From NCBI GenBank assembly GCA_017854535.1, contig JAFMHL010000024.1:1-59635 (forward strand): a stretch of DNA of 59,635 nt. Reading direction: 5' to 3'. Source of the DNA: Nitratireductor sp. (GTDB lineage Bacteria; Pseudomonadota; Alphaproteobacteria; Rhizobiales; Rhizobiaceae). The notes under the pieces were generated by a model. It ran no database searches and was not told the DNA's origin. It saw nothing but the letters and a program-made list of their open reading frames with translations. Positions 1 through 9,355 of the stretch are shown piece by piece. Numbering within the stretch: the first letter of the stretch is position 1; every line of letters starts with the position of its first letter. The translations under genes were made by a program, and so were the position numbers.

Positions 1-87
1 GAACATAACAACACGTCACACCCTTGGATGTGCATTCCGTCACAAGAGAGAAAAAATTCGGAGAATTATATTAAGATATTGATTTAA

Positions 88-999
88 TTAACGTTTTTCT
101 AGACGAGCGCAAACTTCTTCAAGCTGATCAAGGTTTTGATACTTGATTCGTAATTCGCCTTTGCCAGTCTCGGTATGGCGGATATCGAGCTTTAAACCCA
201 GAATATCTGAGATCTGTTTTTCAAGGGCTTTTGTATCAGCCGTTTTGAAATTCATGCTTTTTGTTTCAGGCGTGCGCTTTGAGATTTTCTCATCCCGCTC
301 CTGGCCAAGTTCTTCAGCTTGACGAACTGACAATCCGTCTTTCACGATCCGGTTCGCCAATGCCACCGGGTCAGCGCAGGTAACCAAAGCTCGTGCGTGT
401 CCTGCAGACAACGAGCCGGATGTAACAAGTGTTCGGACTTCTTCAGGTAATTTTAAAAGTCGTAAAGTATTGGCAACATGACTGCGACTTTTGCCAATCA
501 CAGTACCCAAGTCTGACTGCGTATAGTCATACTCATCAATCAACTGCTGATAGCCCAACGCTTCTTCAACCGGATTTAAATCGGCGCGCTGAACGTTTTC
601 TATAATCGCCAATTCCAACGCCTGTTTATCATCAACATCGCGAATGACAATTGGCACTTCATGCAGCGATGCTCTTTGCGCTGCGCGCCAACGCCTTTCA
701 CCGGCAATAATTTCATATTTAGCACCACCAAGATCTTGGCCTTTAACTGGACGAACCAAGATCGGTTGTACAATGCCATGCTCGGTAATCGAGCGTGCCA
801 AATCAGCCAAATGCTCTTCGACAAAATATCGCCTCGGATTATTAGGATTGGCGCGAATATGCTCAATGGGAACCTTGCGATCTACGCGCAAATCAACATC
901 TGGCTTTGCGCCTGAAACGGGCGCTGAAACTTCATCCATATCGCCAATCAAAGCAGCAAGACCACGGCCCAGTCTTTTTTTCGATCCATTGTCAGACAT
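88..999 (-). CDS. parB: Chromosome-partitioning protein ParB
   Basis: ParB is a CTP-dependent DNA clamp that loads at parS sites, spreads along DNA and works with ParA to segregate the origin region. The 303-residue protein has the basic N-terminal KRLGRGLAALI segment that contacts ParA (residues 8-18), box I NPNNPRR (51-57), the CTP-binding arginine patch GERRWRA (100-106), ENVQR (134-138) and a helix-turn-helix at about 160-182. The C-terminal dimerisation segment is complete. The ATG is preceded by AGGAGTGATGA, a clear ribosome-binding site. It lies 53 bp downstream of parA, presumably in one transcript, and its target sites are at 2521, 4575 and 4612. Length and motifs are normal for the family. 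Confidence 0.97.
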   Translation of the reverse strand: MSDNGSKKRLGRGLAALIGDMDEVSAPVSGAKPDVDLRVDRKVPIEHIRANPNNPRRYFVEEHLADLARSITEHGIVQPILVRPVKGQDLGGAKYEIIAGERRWRAAQRASLHEVPIVIRDVDDKQALELAIIENVQRADLNPVEEALGYQQLIDEYDYTQSDLGTVIGKSRSHVANTLRLLKLPEEVRTLVTSGSLSAGHARALVTCADPVALANRIVKDGLSVRQAEELGQERDEKISKRTPETKSMNFKTADTKALEKQISDILGLKLDIRHTETGKGELRIKYQNLDQLEEVCARLEKR

Positions 1000-1052
1000 T
1001 CATCACTCCTGTTCCACAATACTGCGGACATATCTTTTACATAAAACGGGGA

Positions 1053-1856
1053 TCAAGCCGCCGTTAATTTCTTTTCCAACTGGATAACTTCAGAAGCCAA
1101 CCGAAGATAGGCCTGACTACCTGAACATTTTAGATCATAAAGTATAGCCGGCTTGCCATAGGATGGCGCTTCTGAGAGCCTGACATTTCTCGGTATCACA
1201 GTCTCATATACTTTATCGCCCATATATTCGCGCACATCGCTCTCAACCTGAGAGGCTAGATTATTACGCGCATCATACATGGTCAAAATAATGCCATGCA
1301 GATACAGCTCAGGATTAACACTGGCCTTTACCTGGTTCATGGTCTCCAGCAGTTGGCTTAGTCCTTCAAGGGCAAAAAATTCAGTTTGTAAAGGAACCAG
1401 CAAAGCATGGGCTGCAGCCATCGCATTGATTGTGAGTAGATTGAGAGAAGGCGGACAATCGATCATGATATAATCGAATGGCTTTTTCTCTGGGTTATAG
1501 TTCTCAATCGCCTTACGCAATCTATATGCACGATCACCAGCATCAGAGATTTCCATTTCGAGCCCAAGCAAGTCTAGCGTTGAAGGTGCAACAGAAAGCC
1601 TTGGAACAGCTGTTCTAACCACAGCCTCATCCAGAGTGCTATCACCGCGCAACACATCCGCGGTTGAGATTGTCCGCTCTTTACGCTCAACGCCTAAACC
1701 AGTGCTGGCATTGCCCTGTGGATCAAGATCAATGATCAGCACTGTTTTACCAACAGCTGCCAGTGCAGTTGCAAGATTTATAGCTGTAGTCGTCTTGCCA
1801 ACGCCGCCCTTTTGATTGGCAACAGTCAAAACCCTTGAATGTGTTTTGCTTCCCAT
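1053..1856 (-). CDS. parA: Chromosome-partitioning ATPase ParA (Soj family)
   Basis: ParA is the ATPase that forms the nucleoid-bound gradient pulling ParB-parS complexes apart. The 267-residue protein has the deviant Walker A motif KGGVGKTT (16-23), with the signature lysine at the start, followed by LIIDLDPQGNAS (Walker A' region) and the DYIMIDCPPSLNLL Walker B segment. The short N-terminus, with no added DNA-binding domain, is typical of chromosomal rather than plasmid ParA. It sits between rsmG and parB, the standard origin-proximal order in alphaproteobacteria. It starts with ATG; no strong ribosome-binding site is visible. Confidence 0.97.
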   Translation of the reverse strand: MGSKTHSRVLTVANQKGGVGKTTTAINLATALAAVGKTVLIIDLDPQGNASTGLGVERKERTISTADVLRGDSTLDEAVVRTAVPRLSVAPSTLDLLGLEMEISDAGDRAYRLRKAIENYNPEKKPFDYIMIDCPPSLNLLTINAMAAAHALLVPLQTEFFALEGLSQLLETMNQVKASVNPELYLHGIILTMYDARNNLASQVESDVREYMGDKVYETVIPRNVRLSEAPSYGKPAILYDLKCSGSQAYLRLASEVIQLEKKLTAA

Positions 1857-1917
1857 AATACTATGCTTGTTTTTCCGTTAGTGGCTCGTTTGCAGCAAAA
1901 TTGCCCGCATAAGCAAA

Positions 1918-2586
1918 TCAATCAATATTCTGACGATGAGCCTGAACATTGGATATCTCAAGGATAACTGATGTGTCATCCACCTTGCTATTATGTACTA
2001 CCAAATCAAATTTCCACTGACTATCGCAATCTTCTATTTCTCTTAGATAATCCCGACCTTTGTGAAACAAGGCTCTGCGGTCGCCTGTAATGTGAGGAAA
2101 AGTAAGTTCCAGCAATTTTGGTAAAGCAGCCAGGGCTCTTGCAGAAATTACCTCACAGGCTTCAAGTTGTTTCGTTGCCGACTCGATTCGTTCAGCATGA
2201 ATTTCAGCTTCTACACCGGTCTCATATGCTGCCCGTCTCAGAAAAGAACATTTTTTTTGAATGCTTTCTACGAGATGAACACTAGTTTTCGTGTCCTCTT
2301 GATCGCCTATCTGTTTCATGACAATGGCGATTACGATACCTGGGAATCCACCTCCACTTCCAATATCAGTCCAGTGTCGGGCTTCAGGAGAGATCGCTAA
2401 GACTTGCAAGCTATCGGCCACATGGCGGGTCCAGAATTGATCCAAGGTTGATGGTGCAACTAGATTGGTTTTTGATTGCCAATGCCTAAGCAGCTTTTCA
2501 TACTGCACCAGTCGGTCAATTGTTTCACGTGAAACAGGGTATATGCGTCTCAGCATTTCAACAATAGATAGAGAGGGGTAGGTCAC
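1918..2586 (-). CDS. rsmG: 16S rRNA (guanine527-N7)-methyltransferase RsmG (GidB)
   Basis: RsmG methylates N7 of G527 in 16S rRNA using S-adenosylmethionine. The 222-residue protein shows the family signature NLVAPSTLDQFWTRHVADSLQ region (41-61) and the SAM-binding loop DIGSGGGFPG (74-83). The start is GTG, placed six bases after AGGA (CAGGATCCCCAGTG). A perfect parS site (2521-2536) is part of the coding sequence and is read as Val-Ser-Arg-Glu-Thr at residues 18-22, so the gene also serves as a centromere. It is next to mnmG and parA, as usual near the origin. Confidence 0.95.
   Translation of the reverse strand: MTYPSLSIVEMLRRIYPVSRETIDRLVQYEKLLRHWQSKTNLVAPSTLDQFWTRHVADSLQVLAISPEARHWTDIGSGGGFPGIVIAIVMKQIGDQEDTKTSVHLVESIQKKCSFLRRAAYETGVEAEIHAERIESATKQLEACEVISARALAALPKLLELTFPHITGDRRALFHKGRDYLREIEDCDSQWKFDLVVHNSKVDDTSVILEISNVQAHRQNID
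2521..2536. other. parS centromere site 1 (perfect)
   Basis: TGTTTCACGTGAAACA is a perfect 16-bp palindrome identical to the consensus parS bound by chromosomal ParB. It lies inside rsmG, about 1.5 kb from parB and 6.5 kb from the presumed origin. Confidence 0.95.
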
Positions 2587-2629
2587 TGGGGATCCTGATC
2601 AATCATACGAAAAGAGCGAAGGCGTGAAA

Positions 2630-4501
2630 CTAGCTTACCCGCGTCTCTTTATGAGGTGAGCCCTTACGGATATAAGCCAGAATAAGCGTTAAGGCAGCTG
2701 GCGTTATACCTTCGATGCGTGCGGCTTGACCAAGATTTGTTGGTTTTATGCGTTCAAGTTTTTGAACCAACTCATTCGATAGTCCTGGCGTCGCTCTATA
2801 GTCAAAGCCTTCAGGGATAACGCGCGATTCTTCTTTCCGCATCGCGCAAATATCAGCTTCCTGCCTTTCCAGATAAACAGCATAGGATGCTTCAATTTCA
2901 ATTTGCTCACTAACCTTAGAGGATAAGGTTTTAAGCTCAGGCCATACACCTGATAAACGGGCCAGATCTATCTCTTCATAAGCCAAAAGCTCATAAGCAC
3001 TACGCCTTACCCCATCATGGTTTATCTTGATATCCTTTTGCGAAGCCTCATTTGGTGTGAGGCTTAGAGAACGCAAGAGAGTCTCAGCTATAGCTAGTTT
3101 TTCTCTCCAACTTTCAAAAGCGGTTTGACGTTCGGAACCAACACATCCCAACTCCAAACCCAGAGGTGTTAGGCGTTGATCAGCATTGTCAGACCGCAGA
3201 CTCAATCGATATTCAGCTCTCGATGTAAACATACGATAAGGTTCGGAAACCCCGCGTGTTGTGAGATCATCCAACATGACACCAATATAGGAACTCGTTC
3301 TGCTAAAAAGCGCAGGCTCGCTGCCGCCCACTTTCCGGGCAGCATTTAGACCCGCTGCCAGACCTTGGGCACCCGCTTCTTCGTAGCCAGTCGTGCCATT
3401 AATTTGTCCAGCAAGGTAAAAGCCAGATATCCTGCGGCTTTCCAGGGTTGGATATAATTCTCTGGGATCAACATGGTCATACTCAATGGCGTAACCTGGC
3501 TGAATTATCCGAGCATTCTCCAATCCTTCAATAGAATGAACAAATGCGTTCTGCACATCTTCAGGAAGCGATGTGGAAATGCCATTGGGGTAAACCGTAT
3601 CATCATCAAGGCCTTCCGGCTCAAGAAATACCTGATGGCTGTCACGGTCACCAAATTTGACGATTTTATCTTCAACTGATGGACAGTATCGAGGACCAAC
3701 GCCTTCAATTTGGCCTGAATACATGGCCGACTTTGAAATATTATCTGCGATTATTTGATGAGTGCGCTTGTTCGTTCGCGTTATCCCGCATTCAATCTGT
3801 GGTGTATCGATAGACTTGGTAAGCGTAGAAAAAGCCACAGGAACCGCATCCCCGGGCTGCATTTCCAATTGAGACCAGTTAATCGTCTTGCCGTCCAGGC
3901 GTGCCGGAGTACCTGTCTTCAATCGGGATAAAACAAACCCGGCATCAGAAAGGCTTTTTGAAAGCCCAATGGAAGGGGCCTCGCCCATTCTTCCGGCGGG
4001 TATCTTTTTATCACCAATATGGATCAAACCCCTTAGGAAAGTACCTGTAGTTAAAACTACAGCGCCGCTGGAAAATCTCCTGCCATCTTCTAGAACAACG
4101 CCTTTAGCAACATTGTTTTCTTGGACAAGATCGCCAACAATGCCTTCAACTACCACAAGGTTATCTGTGTTCGAAATCGCGTCTTGCATAGCAAGTCGAT
4201 ACAGTTTTCTATCAGCCTGGGCCCTAGGACCGCGGACTGCAGGTCCTTTCCTGCGGTTCAACAGCCTAAATTGAATACCAGCCTTATCGGCAACACGGCC
4301 CATTAAACCGTCCAGCGCGTCAATTTCGCGAACCAAGTGACCTTTTCCAAGTCCACCAATTGCCGGATTGCACGACATGACACCAATCGTATCGAAGGAA
4401 TGTGTAATCAATGCTGTCTTGGCGCCCAGACGCGCAGAAACTGCCGCAGCCTCACACCCAGCATGTCCTCCGCCAATCACAATGACATCAAAATCCATCA
4501 T
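2630..4501 (-). CDS. mnmG: tRNA uridine-5-carboxymethylaminomethyl modification enzyme MnmG (GidA)
   Basis: MnmG, with MnmE, installs the carboxymethylaminomethyl group on U34 of several tRNAs, using FAD, NADH and glycine. The FAD-binding motif [14 protein letters not shown] is at the N-terminus. It is followed by the conserved [20 protein letters not shown] segment and by RGPRAQADR and [14 protein letters not shown], with [15 protein letters not shown] further on; all are family hallmarks. The open frame extends ten codons upstream, but homologues begin just before [10 protein letters not shown] and a GGAG lies upstream of this ATG, so I chose the ATG at 4501 (623 residues). It is separated from mnmE by a gap that carries two parS sites. 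Confidence 0.96.
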   Translation of the reverse strand: MMDFDVIVIGGGHAGCEAAAVSARLGAKTALITHSFDTIGVMSCNPAIGGLGKGHLVREIDALDGLMGRVADKAGIQFRLLNRRKGPAVRGPRAQADRKLYRLAMQDAISNTDNLVVVEGIVGDLVQENNVAKGVVLEDGRRFSSGAVVLTTGTFLRGLIHIGDKKIPAGRMGEAPSIGLSKSLSDAGFVLSRLKTGTPARLDGKTINWSQLEMQPGDAVPVAFSTLTKSIDTPQIECGITRTNKRTHQIIADNISKSAMYSGQIEGVGPRYCPSVEDKIVKFGDRDSHQVFLEPEGLDDDTVYPNGISTSLPEDVQNAFVHSIEGLENARIIQPGYAIEYDHVDPRELYPTLESRRISGFYLAGQINGTTGYEEAGAQGLAAGLNAARKVGGSEPALFSRTSSYIGVMLDDLTTRGVSEPYRMFTSRAEYRLSLRSDNADQRLTPLGLELGCVGSERQTAFESWREKLAIAETLLRSLSLTPNEASQKDIKINHDGVRRSAYELLAYEEIDLARLSGVWPELKTLSSKVSEQIEIEASYAVYLERQEADICAMRKEESRVIPEGFDYRATPGLSNELVQKLERIKPTNLGQAARIEGITPAALTLILAYIRKGSPHKETRVS

Positions 4502-4574
4502 CAATCCCATAACTCCATAAATTGTATTCATCCCGAGTCCATAAACTTAAGTGACCACAAGGTAAAGTATCCAA

Positions 4575-4590
4575 TGTTTCACGTGAAACA
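4575..4590. other. parS centromere site 2 (perfect)
   Basis: TGTTTCACGTGAAACA is a second perfect 16-bp parS palindrome, in the short gap between mnmG and mnmE. It is about 4.4 kb from the presumed origin. Confidence 0.95.
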
Positions 4591-4611
4591 CCCTTTCAGC
4601 AACTTAAAAAA

Positions 4612-4627
4612 TGTTTCACGTGAATCA
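4612..4627. other. parS-like site 3 (one mismatch), overlapping the mnmE stop codon
   Basis: TGTTTCACGTGAATCA differs from the parS consensus at one base, the A-to-T change at position 14. Its last three bases are the complement of the mnmE TGA stop codon. It lies 37 bp from the perfect site at 4575, so the two may act together. Binding at this site is inferred. Confidence 0.75.
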
Positions 4628-5935
4628 TTTACCGATGCAGAACTCTGAAAATATGACATCTAACAAATCTTCAACATCAACAAATCCAGTCAGCCTGCCA
4701 AGGCAATCAGACGCAATACGCAATTCTTCACTTGATAACACGCTATTACTGGTCATCAAAGACTGAGATGCACGAAGCGCTGCAACGCACCGAACCAGCT
4801 CTGAACGATGACGTTCCCGGGTAATTAACGCCAAATCTCCATTTGAATTAAATTCTAACAACCGAGATCGGATAAAATCCAAGAGCCGATTCAAGCCGCC
4901 TTTTTCAACGGTATTAACATGAAATTCACCATTAACTTCAGCAAGATCACTCTTGGATTGAAAGACAACTGCATCTGATAGATTTGAAACTGGAGAATTG
5001 GGATCATCAGCCGCCGACAACCAAATAGTTAGATCAGACCTTGCGGCATGATCAAGCGCTCGCTTAATGCCTTCCAATTCTATGTCGTCGACGGTATCAC
5101 GGATCCCTGCCGTATCATAGAAAACCACTGGAATGCCATCTATGTCCAAACGGCATTGCAAAACATCCCGGGTAGTACCGGCCACACTGCTAACTATCGC
5201 AATATCCCGGTCTGCCAACGCATTGAGTAAACTGGATTTACCTGAATTTGGGGCGCCCGCCAAAACGATTGCAAAGCCTTCCCTGATAATCTCCCCGCGG
5301 TTTCCATCCTCTACATAAGAAGAGATGTCATGTTCAAGAGCAGCAACCTTCTTAATTACCGCTTCCAGCATACTGTCTGGAACATCATCTTCATCGCTAA
5401 AGTCAAATTCCACCTCAAGGAAGGCACGGCAACGGATCAATTCACCACGCCAATCCCCCAATAGTTCTCTTAGCCTACCACCAGCTTGACTTTGCGCCTG
5501 CCTCCGTTGCCACTCTGTATCAGCAGCGATCAGATCACTTAAACCCTCAATCTCGGTGAGATCCAACTTACCGTTCTCAAAAGCTCTACGGGAAAACTCC
5601 CCAGCCTCAGCAAGTCTAGTATCCTTTAATCCAGGCAATACTTCAAGAAGTTTACCGACCACAGCTCTCCCGCCATGAACCTGTAACTCAAGACAGTCTT
5701 CTCCGGTAAAGCTATTGGGACCCGGAAACCAGATAGAGATTCCGCGATCTATCACTTCCCTTGTATCAGGATCCAGTAAGTCAGCCAGTTTCGCTTTTCT
5801 AGGCACGAGCTGTCCCAGACCCAAAGCATTGATCACAGCACGGCATTGGGAACCAGAAACCCTGATTACAGCGACCCCAGCTGGCAATGTGCCACTCGAT
5901 AAAGCAATTATCGTCTCATTGTTTGAAGCTAGCAT
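4625..5935 (-). CDS. mnmE: tRNA modification GTPase MnmE (TrmE)
   Basis: MnmE is the GTPase partner of MnmG in U34 tRNA modification. The 436-residue protein has the N-terminal tetrahydrofolate-binding domain and then an embedded G domain: G1 GAPNSGKSS (227-235), G2 TTRD (254-257), G3 DTAG (274-277) and G4 SKSD (327-330), where many relatives have NKxD. The C-terminus is CIGK (433-436), the conserved cysteine motif of the family. Start is ATG. The gene is followed by parS sites, and the last one contains its stop codon. Confidence 0.96.
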   Translation of the reverse strand: MLASNNETIIALSSGTLPAGVAVIRVSGSQCRAVINALGLGQLVPRKAKLADLLDPDTREVIDRGISIWFPGPNSFTGEDCLELQVHGGRAVVGKLLEVLPGLKDTRLAEAGEFSRRAFENGKLDLTEIEGLSDLIAADTEWQRRQAQSQAGGRLRELLGDWRGELIRCRAFLEVEFDFSDEDDVPDSMLEAVIKKVAALEHDISSYVEDGNRGEIIREGFAIVLAGAPNSGKSSLLNALADRDIAIVSSVAGTTRDVLQCRLDIDGIPVVFYDTAGIRDTVDDIELEGIKRALDHAARSDLTIWLSAADDPNSPVSNLSDAVVFQSKSDLAEVNGEFHVNTVEKGGLNRLLDFIRSRLLEFNSNGDLALITRERHRSELVRCVAALRASQSLMTSNSVLSSEELRIASDCLGRLTGFVDVEDLLDVIFSEFCIGK

Positions 5936-5960
5936 CAGTAACCACCGAATTCATGAAGTT

Positions 5961-5990
5961 AAACGAAAAGGGGTCCATACAATGAACCCC
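5961..5990 (-). terminator. Intrinsic terminator after rho
   Basis: On the minus strand GGGGTTCA pairs with TGGACCCC (one G-U pair) around a five-base loop, followed by TTTTCGTTT. It sits between the rho stop and the mnmE start and should end the hemE-hemJ-rho transcript. Confidence 0.7.
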
Positions 5991-6033
5991 GTTTCCAACA
6001 CGTAATAAAACAAACCGCTTCCGAATCGAACAG

Positions 6034-7299
6034 CTAGGTATTCATCGTGTCAAAGAAGTCATCATTGTTTTTGGTTTGCTTCAATTTATCGATCAAAAAC
6101 TCAATGGAATCTGTTGTACCCATAGAAGAAAGAATTCTCCGTAATACGAAGATTTTCTGGAGATCCGCTTTTGGAACAAGCAAATCCTCTTTTCTGGTAC
6201 CAGATTTCAATATATCCATTGAAGGAAATACACGTTTATCAGCAACTTTGCGGTCGAGTACGATCTCCGAATTGCCCGTTCCCTTAAATTCTTCGAAAAT
6301 AACTTCATCCATACGGCTACCGGTATCAATCAGAGCCGTAGCAATAATCGTCAAAGAACCGCCCTCTTCAATATTTCGTGCCGCTCCAAAGAAACGCTTA
6401 GGCCTTTGAAGTGCATTAGCATCAACACCACCCGTCAAAACCTTACCGGACGATGGTACAACCGTATTGTAGGCGCGACCTAATCGGGTAATCGAATCGA
6501 GCAGGATCACCACATCACGCCCATGCTCAACCAAGCGTTTGGCCTTTTCGATGATCATTTCAGCAACTTGTACATGGCGTACCGCCGGTTCATCAAAAGT
6601 CGACGAGACAACTTCACCCTTTACCGAGCGCTGCATGTCTGTAACTTCCTCAGGCCGTTCATCGATAAGCAAAACAATAAGATAACTCTCTGGATGATTG
6701 GCCGTAATGGAATGGGCAATATTCTGCAATAATACGGTTTTACCAGTACGAGGTGGCGCAACAATAAGAGCACGCTGTCCTTTACCAAGCGGCGCAACCA
6801 AATCGATCACGCGTGCCGACAAATCCTTTGATTCGCTATTCTCAATTTCCATCTTAAAACGTTCATCTGGATAGAGAGGCGTCAAATTGTCGAAGTGAAT
6901 TTTATGTTTGATCTTCTCAGGGTCATCGAAATTAATCGTATTCACCTTCAAAAGAGCAAAATACCGCTCACCCTCTTTTGGTCCTCGAATTGGACCCTCA
7001 ACCGTATCACCCGTTTTCAAAGAAAACCGACGAATCTGCGACGGTGAGATGTAAATATCGTCAGGCCCAGGAAGATAATTCGCACTTGCTGATCTCAAGA
7101 AACCGAAACCGTCATGGAGAATTTCCACTACGCCCTCGCCGATAATCTCAACTTCCTGCTCAGCCAGCGACTTAAGGATAGCAAACATCAACTCTTGCTT
7201 ACGCATCGTGCTGGCGTTCTCTACCTCGACACCTTCGGCAAAAGTTACCAAATCCGTTGGAGATTTAGCTTTGAGATCTTGTAGTTTCATTTTTTCCAT
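6034..7299 (-). CDS. rho: Transcription termination factor Rho
   Basis: Rho is the hexameric RNA-dependent ATPase that terminates transcription. In the 421-residue protein the N-terminal SAP-like helices are followed by the RNA-binding cold-shock fold ([16 protein letters not shown]), Walker [15 protein letters not shown], Walker B VILLDS and the secondary RNA-binding Q-loop around [20 protein letters not shown]. The open frame begins five codons earlier with GTG, but relatives begin at the MxxMKLQ segment, so I chose the ATG at 7299. Gene order hemE-hemJ-rho is common in alphaproteobacteria. A long structured leader precedes it (7300-7518), consistent with the attenuation-type autoregulation known for rho in other bacteria. 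Confidence 0.97.
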   Translation of the reverse strand: MEKMKLQDLKAKSPTDLVTFAEGVEVENASTMRKQELMFAILKSLAEQEVEIIGEGVVEILHDGFGFLRSASANYLPGPDDIYISPSQIRRFSLKTGDTVEGPIRGPKEGERYFALLKVNTINFDDPEKIKHKIHFDNLTPLYPDERFKMEIENSESKDLSARVIDLVAPLGKGQRALIVAPPRTGKTVLLQNIAHSITANHPESYLIVLLIDERPEEVTDMQRSVKGEVVSSTFDEPAVRHVQVAEMIIEKAKRLVEHGRDVVILLDSITRLGRAYNTVVPSSGKVLTGGVDANALQRPKRFFGAARNIEEGGSLTIIATALIDTGSRMDEVIFEEFKGTGNSEIVLDRKVADKRVFPSMDILKSGTRKEDLLVPKADLQKIFVLRRILSSMGTTDSIEFLIDKLKQTKNNDDFFDTMNT

Positions 7300-7382
7300 T
7301 GAGGGGTCTTTCACTTCACAGAGCGCTCTACTACGTTAAGGCGGGCACAGAAAAATATGTAAATAATTGATTTATTGAGGAA

Positions 7383-7462
7383 AAATCACTCATCAAGTGA
7401 TTTGTCGCGCATCACAATCAGGCAAAATTGCCGAATTTTTGCGATCGGTTGGGGAAACCGAT
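7383..7462 (-). promoter_or_regulatory. Structured rho leader: three perfect hairpins
   Basis: The roughly 200-base gap between hemJ and rho has no gene but three perfect dyads. They are AAATCACT/AGTGATTT with a CATCA loop (7383-7403), GGCAA/TTGCC (7421-7432) and ATCGGTT/AACCGAT with a GGGGA loop (7444-7462). Read toward rho, the last hairpin met is followed by TTTTT, so it resembles a leader terminator. A role in rho autoregulation is inferred. Confidence 0.5.
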
Positions 7463-7489
7463 GGTTCTCTATAATCCCAAAAACGCAAG

Positions 7490-7520
7490 AAATACAAGAA
7501 AAATGTTAAATTCAACATTT
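7490..7520 (-). terminator. Possible terminator at the hemJ stop codon
   Basis: AAATGTT and AACATTT form a perfect seven-base stem over a six-base AT-rich loop at 7501-7520, overlapping the hemJ stop. On the minus strand it is followed by a T-rich stretch (TTTCTTGTATTTCTT). The stem is AT-only, so termination may be partial. Confidence 0.4.
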
Positions 7521-7941
7521 AAAAGGGTTTCACAACAACTAAAATGACAATAGCGATCATGATAACCGCAGGTATCTCATTCACTATGCGAAAGAATTTT
7601 TGACTACGGTCTCGTTTGTCATCGGCAAATTCTCGGACCCACTTCACTGCCATGCCGTGAAACGCCGTTAAAATAAGCACAAGGAATAACTTACTTATGA
7701 ACCATGCCTCGCCCCAGGCTTGAATGAGAATCATAAGCCATAAACCAAATACCCAGGTAGCAATCATGGCCGGTGTCATGATTGCCTTCAGCAAACGCCG
7801 TTCCATAATCTTAAAGGTTTCCGATGTATCCGATCCAATTGAACTTTCGTGATGATAAACCATCAATCTAGGAAGATACAGAAATCCAACCATCCAGGAG
7901 ATAACGGAAACGATATGAGCTACTTTTACCCATTCATACAT
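7519..7941 (-). CDS. hemJ: Protoporphyrinogen IX oxidase HemJ
   Basis: HemJ is the membrane enzyme that oxidises protoporphyrinogen IX to protoporphyrin IX in bacteria lacking HemG and HemY. The 140-residue protein has four hydrophobic segments. It carries the family N-terminus MYEWVKVAHIVSVISWMVG with a conserved His (H9), PRLMVYH, and the RRLLKAIMTPAMIATWVFG segment. It starts 7 bp after hemE, placing two heme-synthesis steps in one transcript with rho downstream. Confidence 0.93.
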   Translation of the reverse strand: MYEWVKVAHIVSVISWMVGFLYLPRLMVYHHESSIGSDTSETFKIMERRLLKAIMTPAMIATWVFGLWLMILIQAWGEAWFISKLFLVLILTAFHGMAVKWVREFADDKRDRSQKFFRIVNEIPAVIMIAIVILVVVKPF

Positions 7942-7948
7942 AATTCGA

Positions 7949-8992
7949 TTATCCTCTTACGCGCTTAAGCATTTGTTCTACATGGGCAATCGGTGTTTCT
8001 GGTGTAATTCCATGCCCCAGATTGAAAATCAATGGACCGTTTCCAATTGTTGCCATAACTTCATCTATGCCAGAATCAAGCGCATACCCGCCAGCAACCA
8101 ACCTTGTCGGATCCAAATTACCCTGCACAGCCCCTTGTTTCTGTAATTCCATGGCAAATTCACTTGGCATAGTCCAATCAAGCCCTAAGCAATTCACCTT
8201 GGTTTTCTCTCGATAATTGGAATATTGAAGGCCAGCCCCTTTTGGAAATCCAATTATCTTTGCATCAGGTATCCGAGAGCGAACTCTTTCCACTATTCTC
8301 AAAACAGGGCCGATACAAAAATCTTCAAAATCAGATTTGCCCAACACACCAGACCAAGAATCGAAAATTTGAACCGCATCAGCTCCAGCTTCAATCTGTT
8401 TTATCAGATAATCCGCTGATACATCCGCGATCAAATTCAACAATTTAACCATCTCCACTCTATGACGATGGCCAAATAGGCGAGCAAGCGCTTGATCTGA
8501 CGTTCCATGCCCAGCAATCATATAAGTTGCAACCGTCCAAGGAGCCCCACAAAAACCTAAAAGTGTTGTTTCCGTTGGAAGAGCTGAACGTAACCCTTTA
8601 ACGGTCTCTATCACCGGAGAAAGGTGATCAAGTGCTTTTTGACTATCACTGTTGGCTTCACATAAAGGATCAATCTCTGTAGCTGAAATAGGCTCCAAGA
8701 TAGGCCCACGTCCCTCCTCAAAACGCACTTTTCGTCCTAGAGCATCTGGAATTACGAGAATATCGGAAAATAAAATAGAAGCATCAAAACCAAATCGCTT
8801 GATCGGTTGCAATGTAACTTCAATTGCTAATTCAGGATTATAACAAAGATCTAAAAAGCTTCCTGCACGTTTTCGTGTTTCACGATATTCAGGAAGATAC
8901 CGACCTGCTTGTCTCATAAGCCAAATAGGAGGTTGCTCATAGTGATGTCCATCGATCACTTTCAGAACTTTTCGGTTTTCTTTGTTATCCAC
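7949..8992 (-). CDS. hemE: Uroporphyrinogen decarboxylase HemE
   Basis: HemE decarboxylates the four acetate side chains of uroporphyrinogen III to give coproporphyrinogen III. Both family signatures are present: [16 protein letters not shown] near the N-terminus and [13 protein letters not shown] in the middle; FSDIL carries the catalytic aspartate. The longest frame begins with TTG at 9016, but a GTG at 8992 is preceded by AGGA at the right distance (AGGACAAACAGTG) and gives the usual length (347 residues), so I chose it. In alphaproteobacteria hemE flanks the chromosomal origin, as it appears to do here. Confidence 0.95.
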   Translation of the reverse strand: MDNKENRKVLKVIDGHHYEQPPIWLMRQAGRYLPEYRETRKRAGSFLDLCYNPELAIEVTLQPIKRFGFDASILFSDILVIPDALGRKVRFEEGRGPILEPISATEIDPLCEANSDSQKALDHLSPVIETVKGLRSALPTETTLLGFCGAPWTVATYMIAGHGTSDQALARLFGHRHRVEMVKLLNLIADVSADYLIKQIEAGADAVQIFDSWSGVLGKSDFEDFCIGPVLRIVERVRSRIPDAKIIGFPKGAGLQYSNYREKTKVNCLGLDWTMPSEFAMELQKQGAVQGNLDPTRLVAGGYALDSGIDEVMATIGNGPLIFNLGHGITPETPIAHVEQMLKRVRG

Positions 8993-9167
8993 TGTTTGTC
9001 CTAATAAAGATTTCAATGTTTGTTCTGTTTGTAGTTTTTTATTGTATGTGAATAACGAGGATTAAGTTTAATCCACAAAACTGTCCACAGGCTTGATGAA
9101 AAAATTTGTCATTTCATAAAATGATAAATTCCTGTGAACAATGACGATAATTAAAATTCATATTATT

Positions 9168-9180
9168 AATCAATTACTTA
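9168..9180 (+). promoter_or_regulatory. IHF-binding consensus within the origin
   Basis: AATCAATTACTTA fits the IHF consensus WATCAANNNNTTR at every fixed position. It lies at the edge of the AT-rich part of the presumed origin. An IHF site is a known component of the Caulobacter origin. Confidence 0.55.
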
Positions 9181-9346
9181 TAGTGCCAGTTTGTTGACTA
9201 AACTGTTTATAAATCTGAGTCAGATATGAAGTCAAAAACTATCCCCACTAATGTATCAAAAATTTAATGCAGTCCCGACGCTTTGTTTGTTGAGGAAATC
9301 TGGCATAACTGTACAAAATTCGCCCTACCTTACACGAAGCGACCAT

Positions 9347-9355
9347 TTATCCACA
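9347..9355 (+). promoter_or_regulatory. DnaA box (perfect consensus)
   Basis: TTATCCACA matches the strict DnaA-box consensus and lies 25 bp before the ppsR start, within the presumed origin. A weaker copy (TAAGCCACA) follows immediately at 9357-9365. Confidence 0.85.

Noticed and set aside
8876-8891. Half-parS-like TGTTTCACG in hemE
   Set aside because: Only 12 of 16 positions match the parS consensus and the second half is absent.
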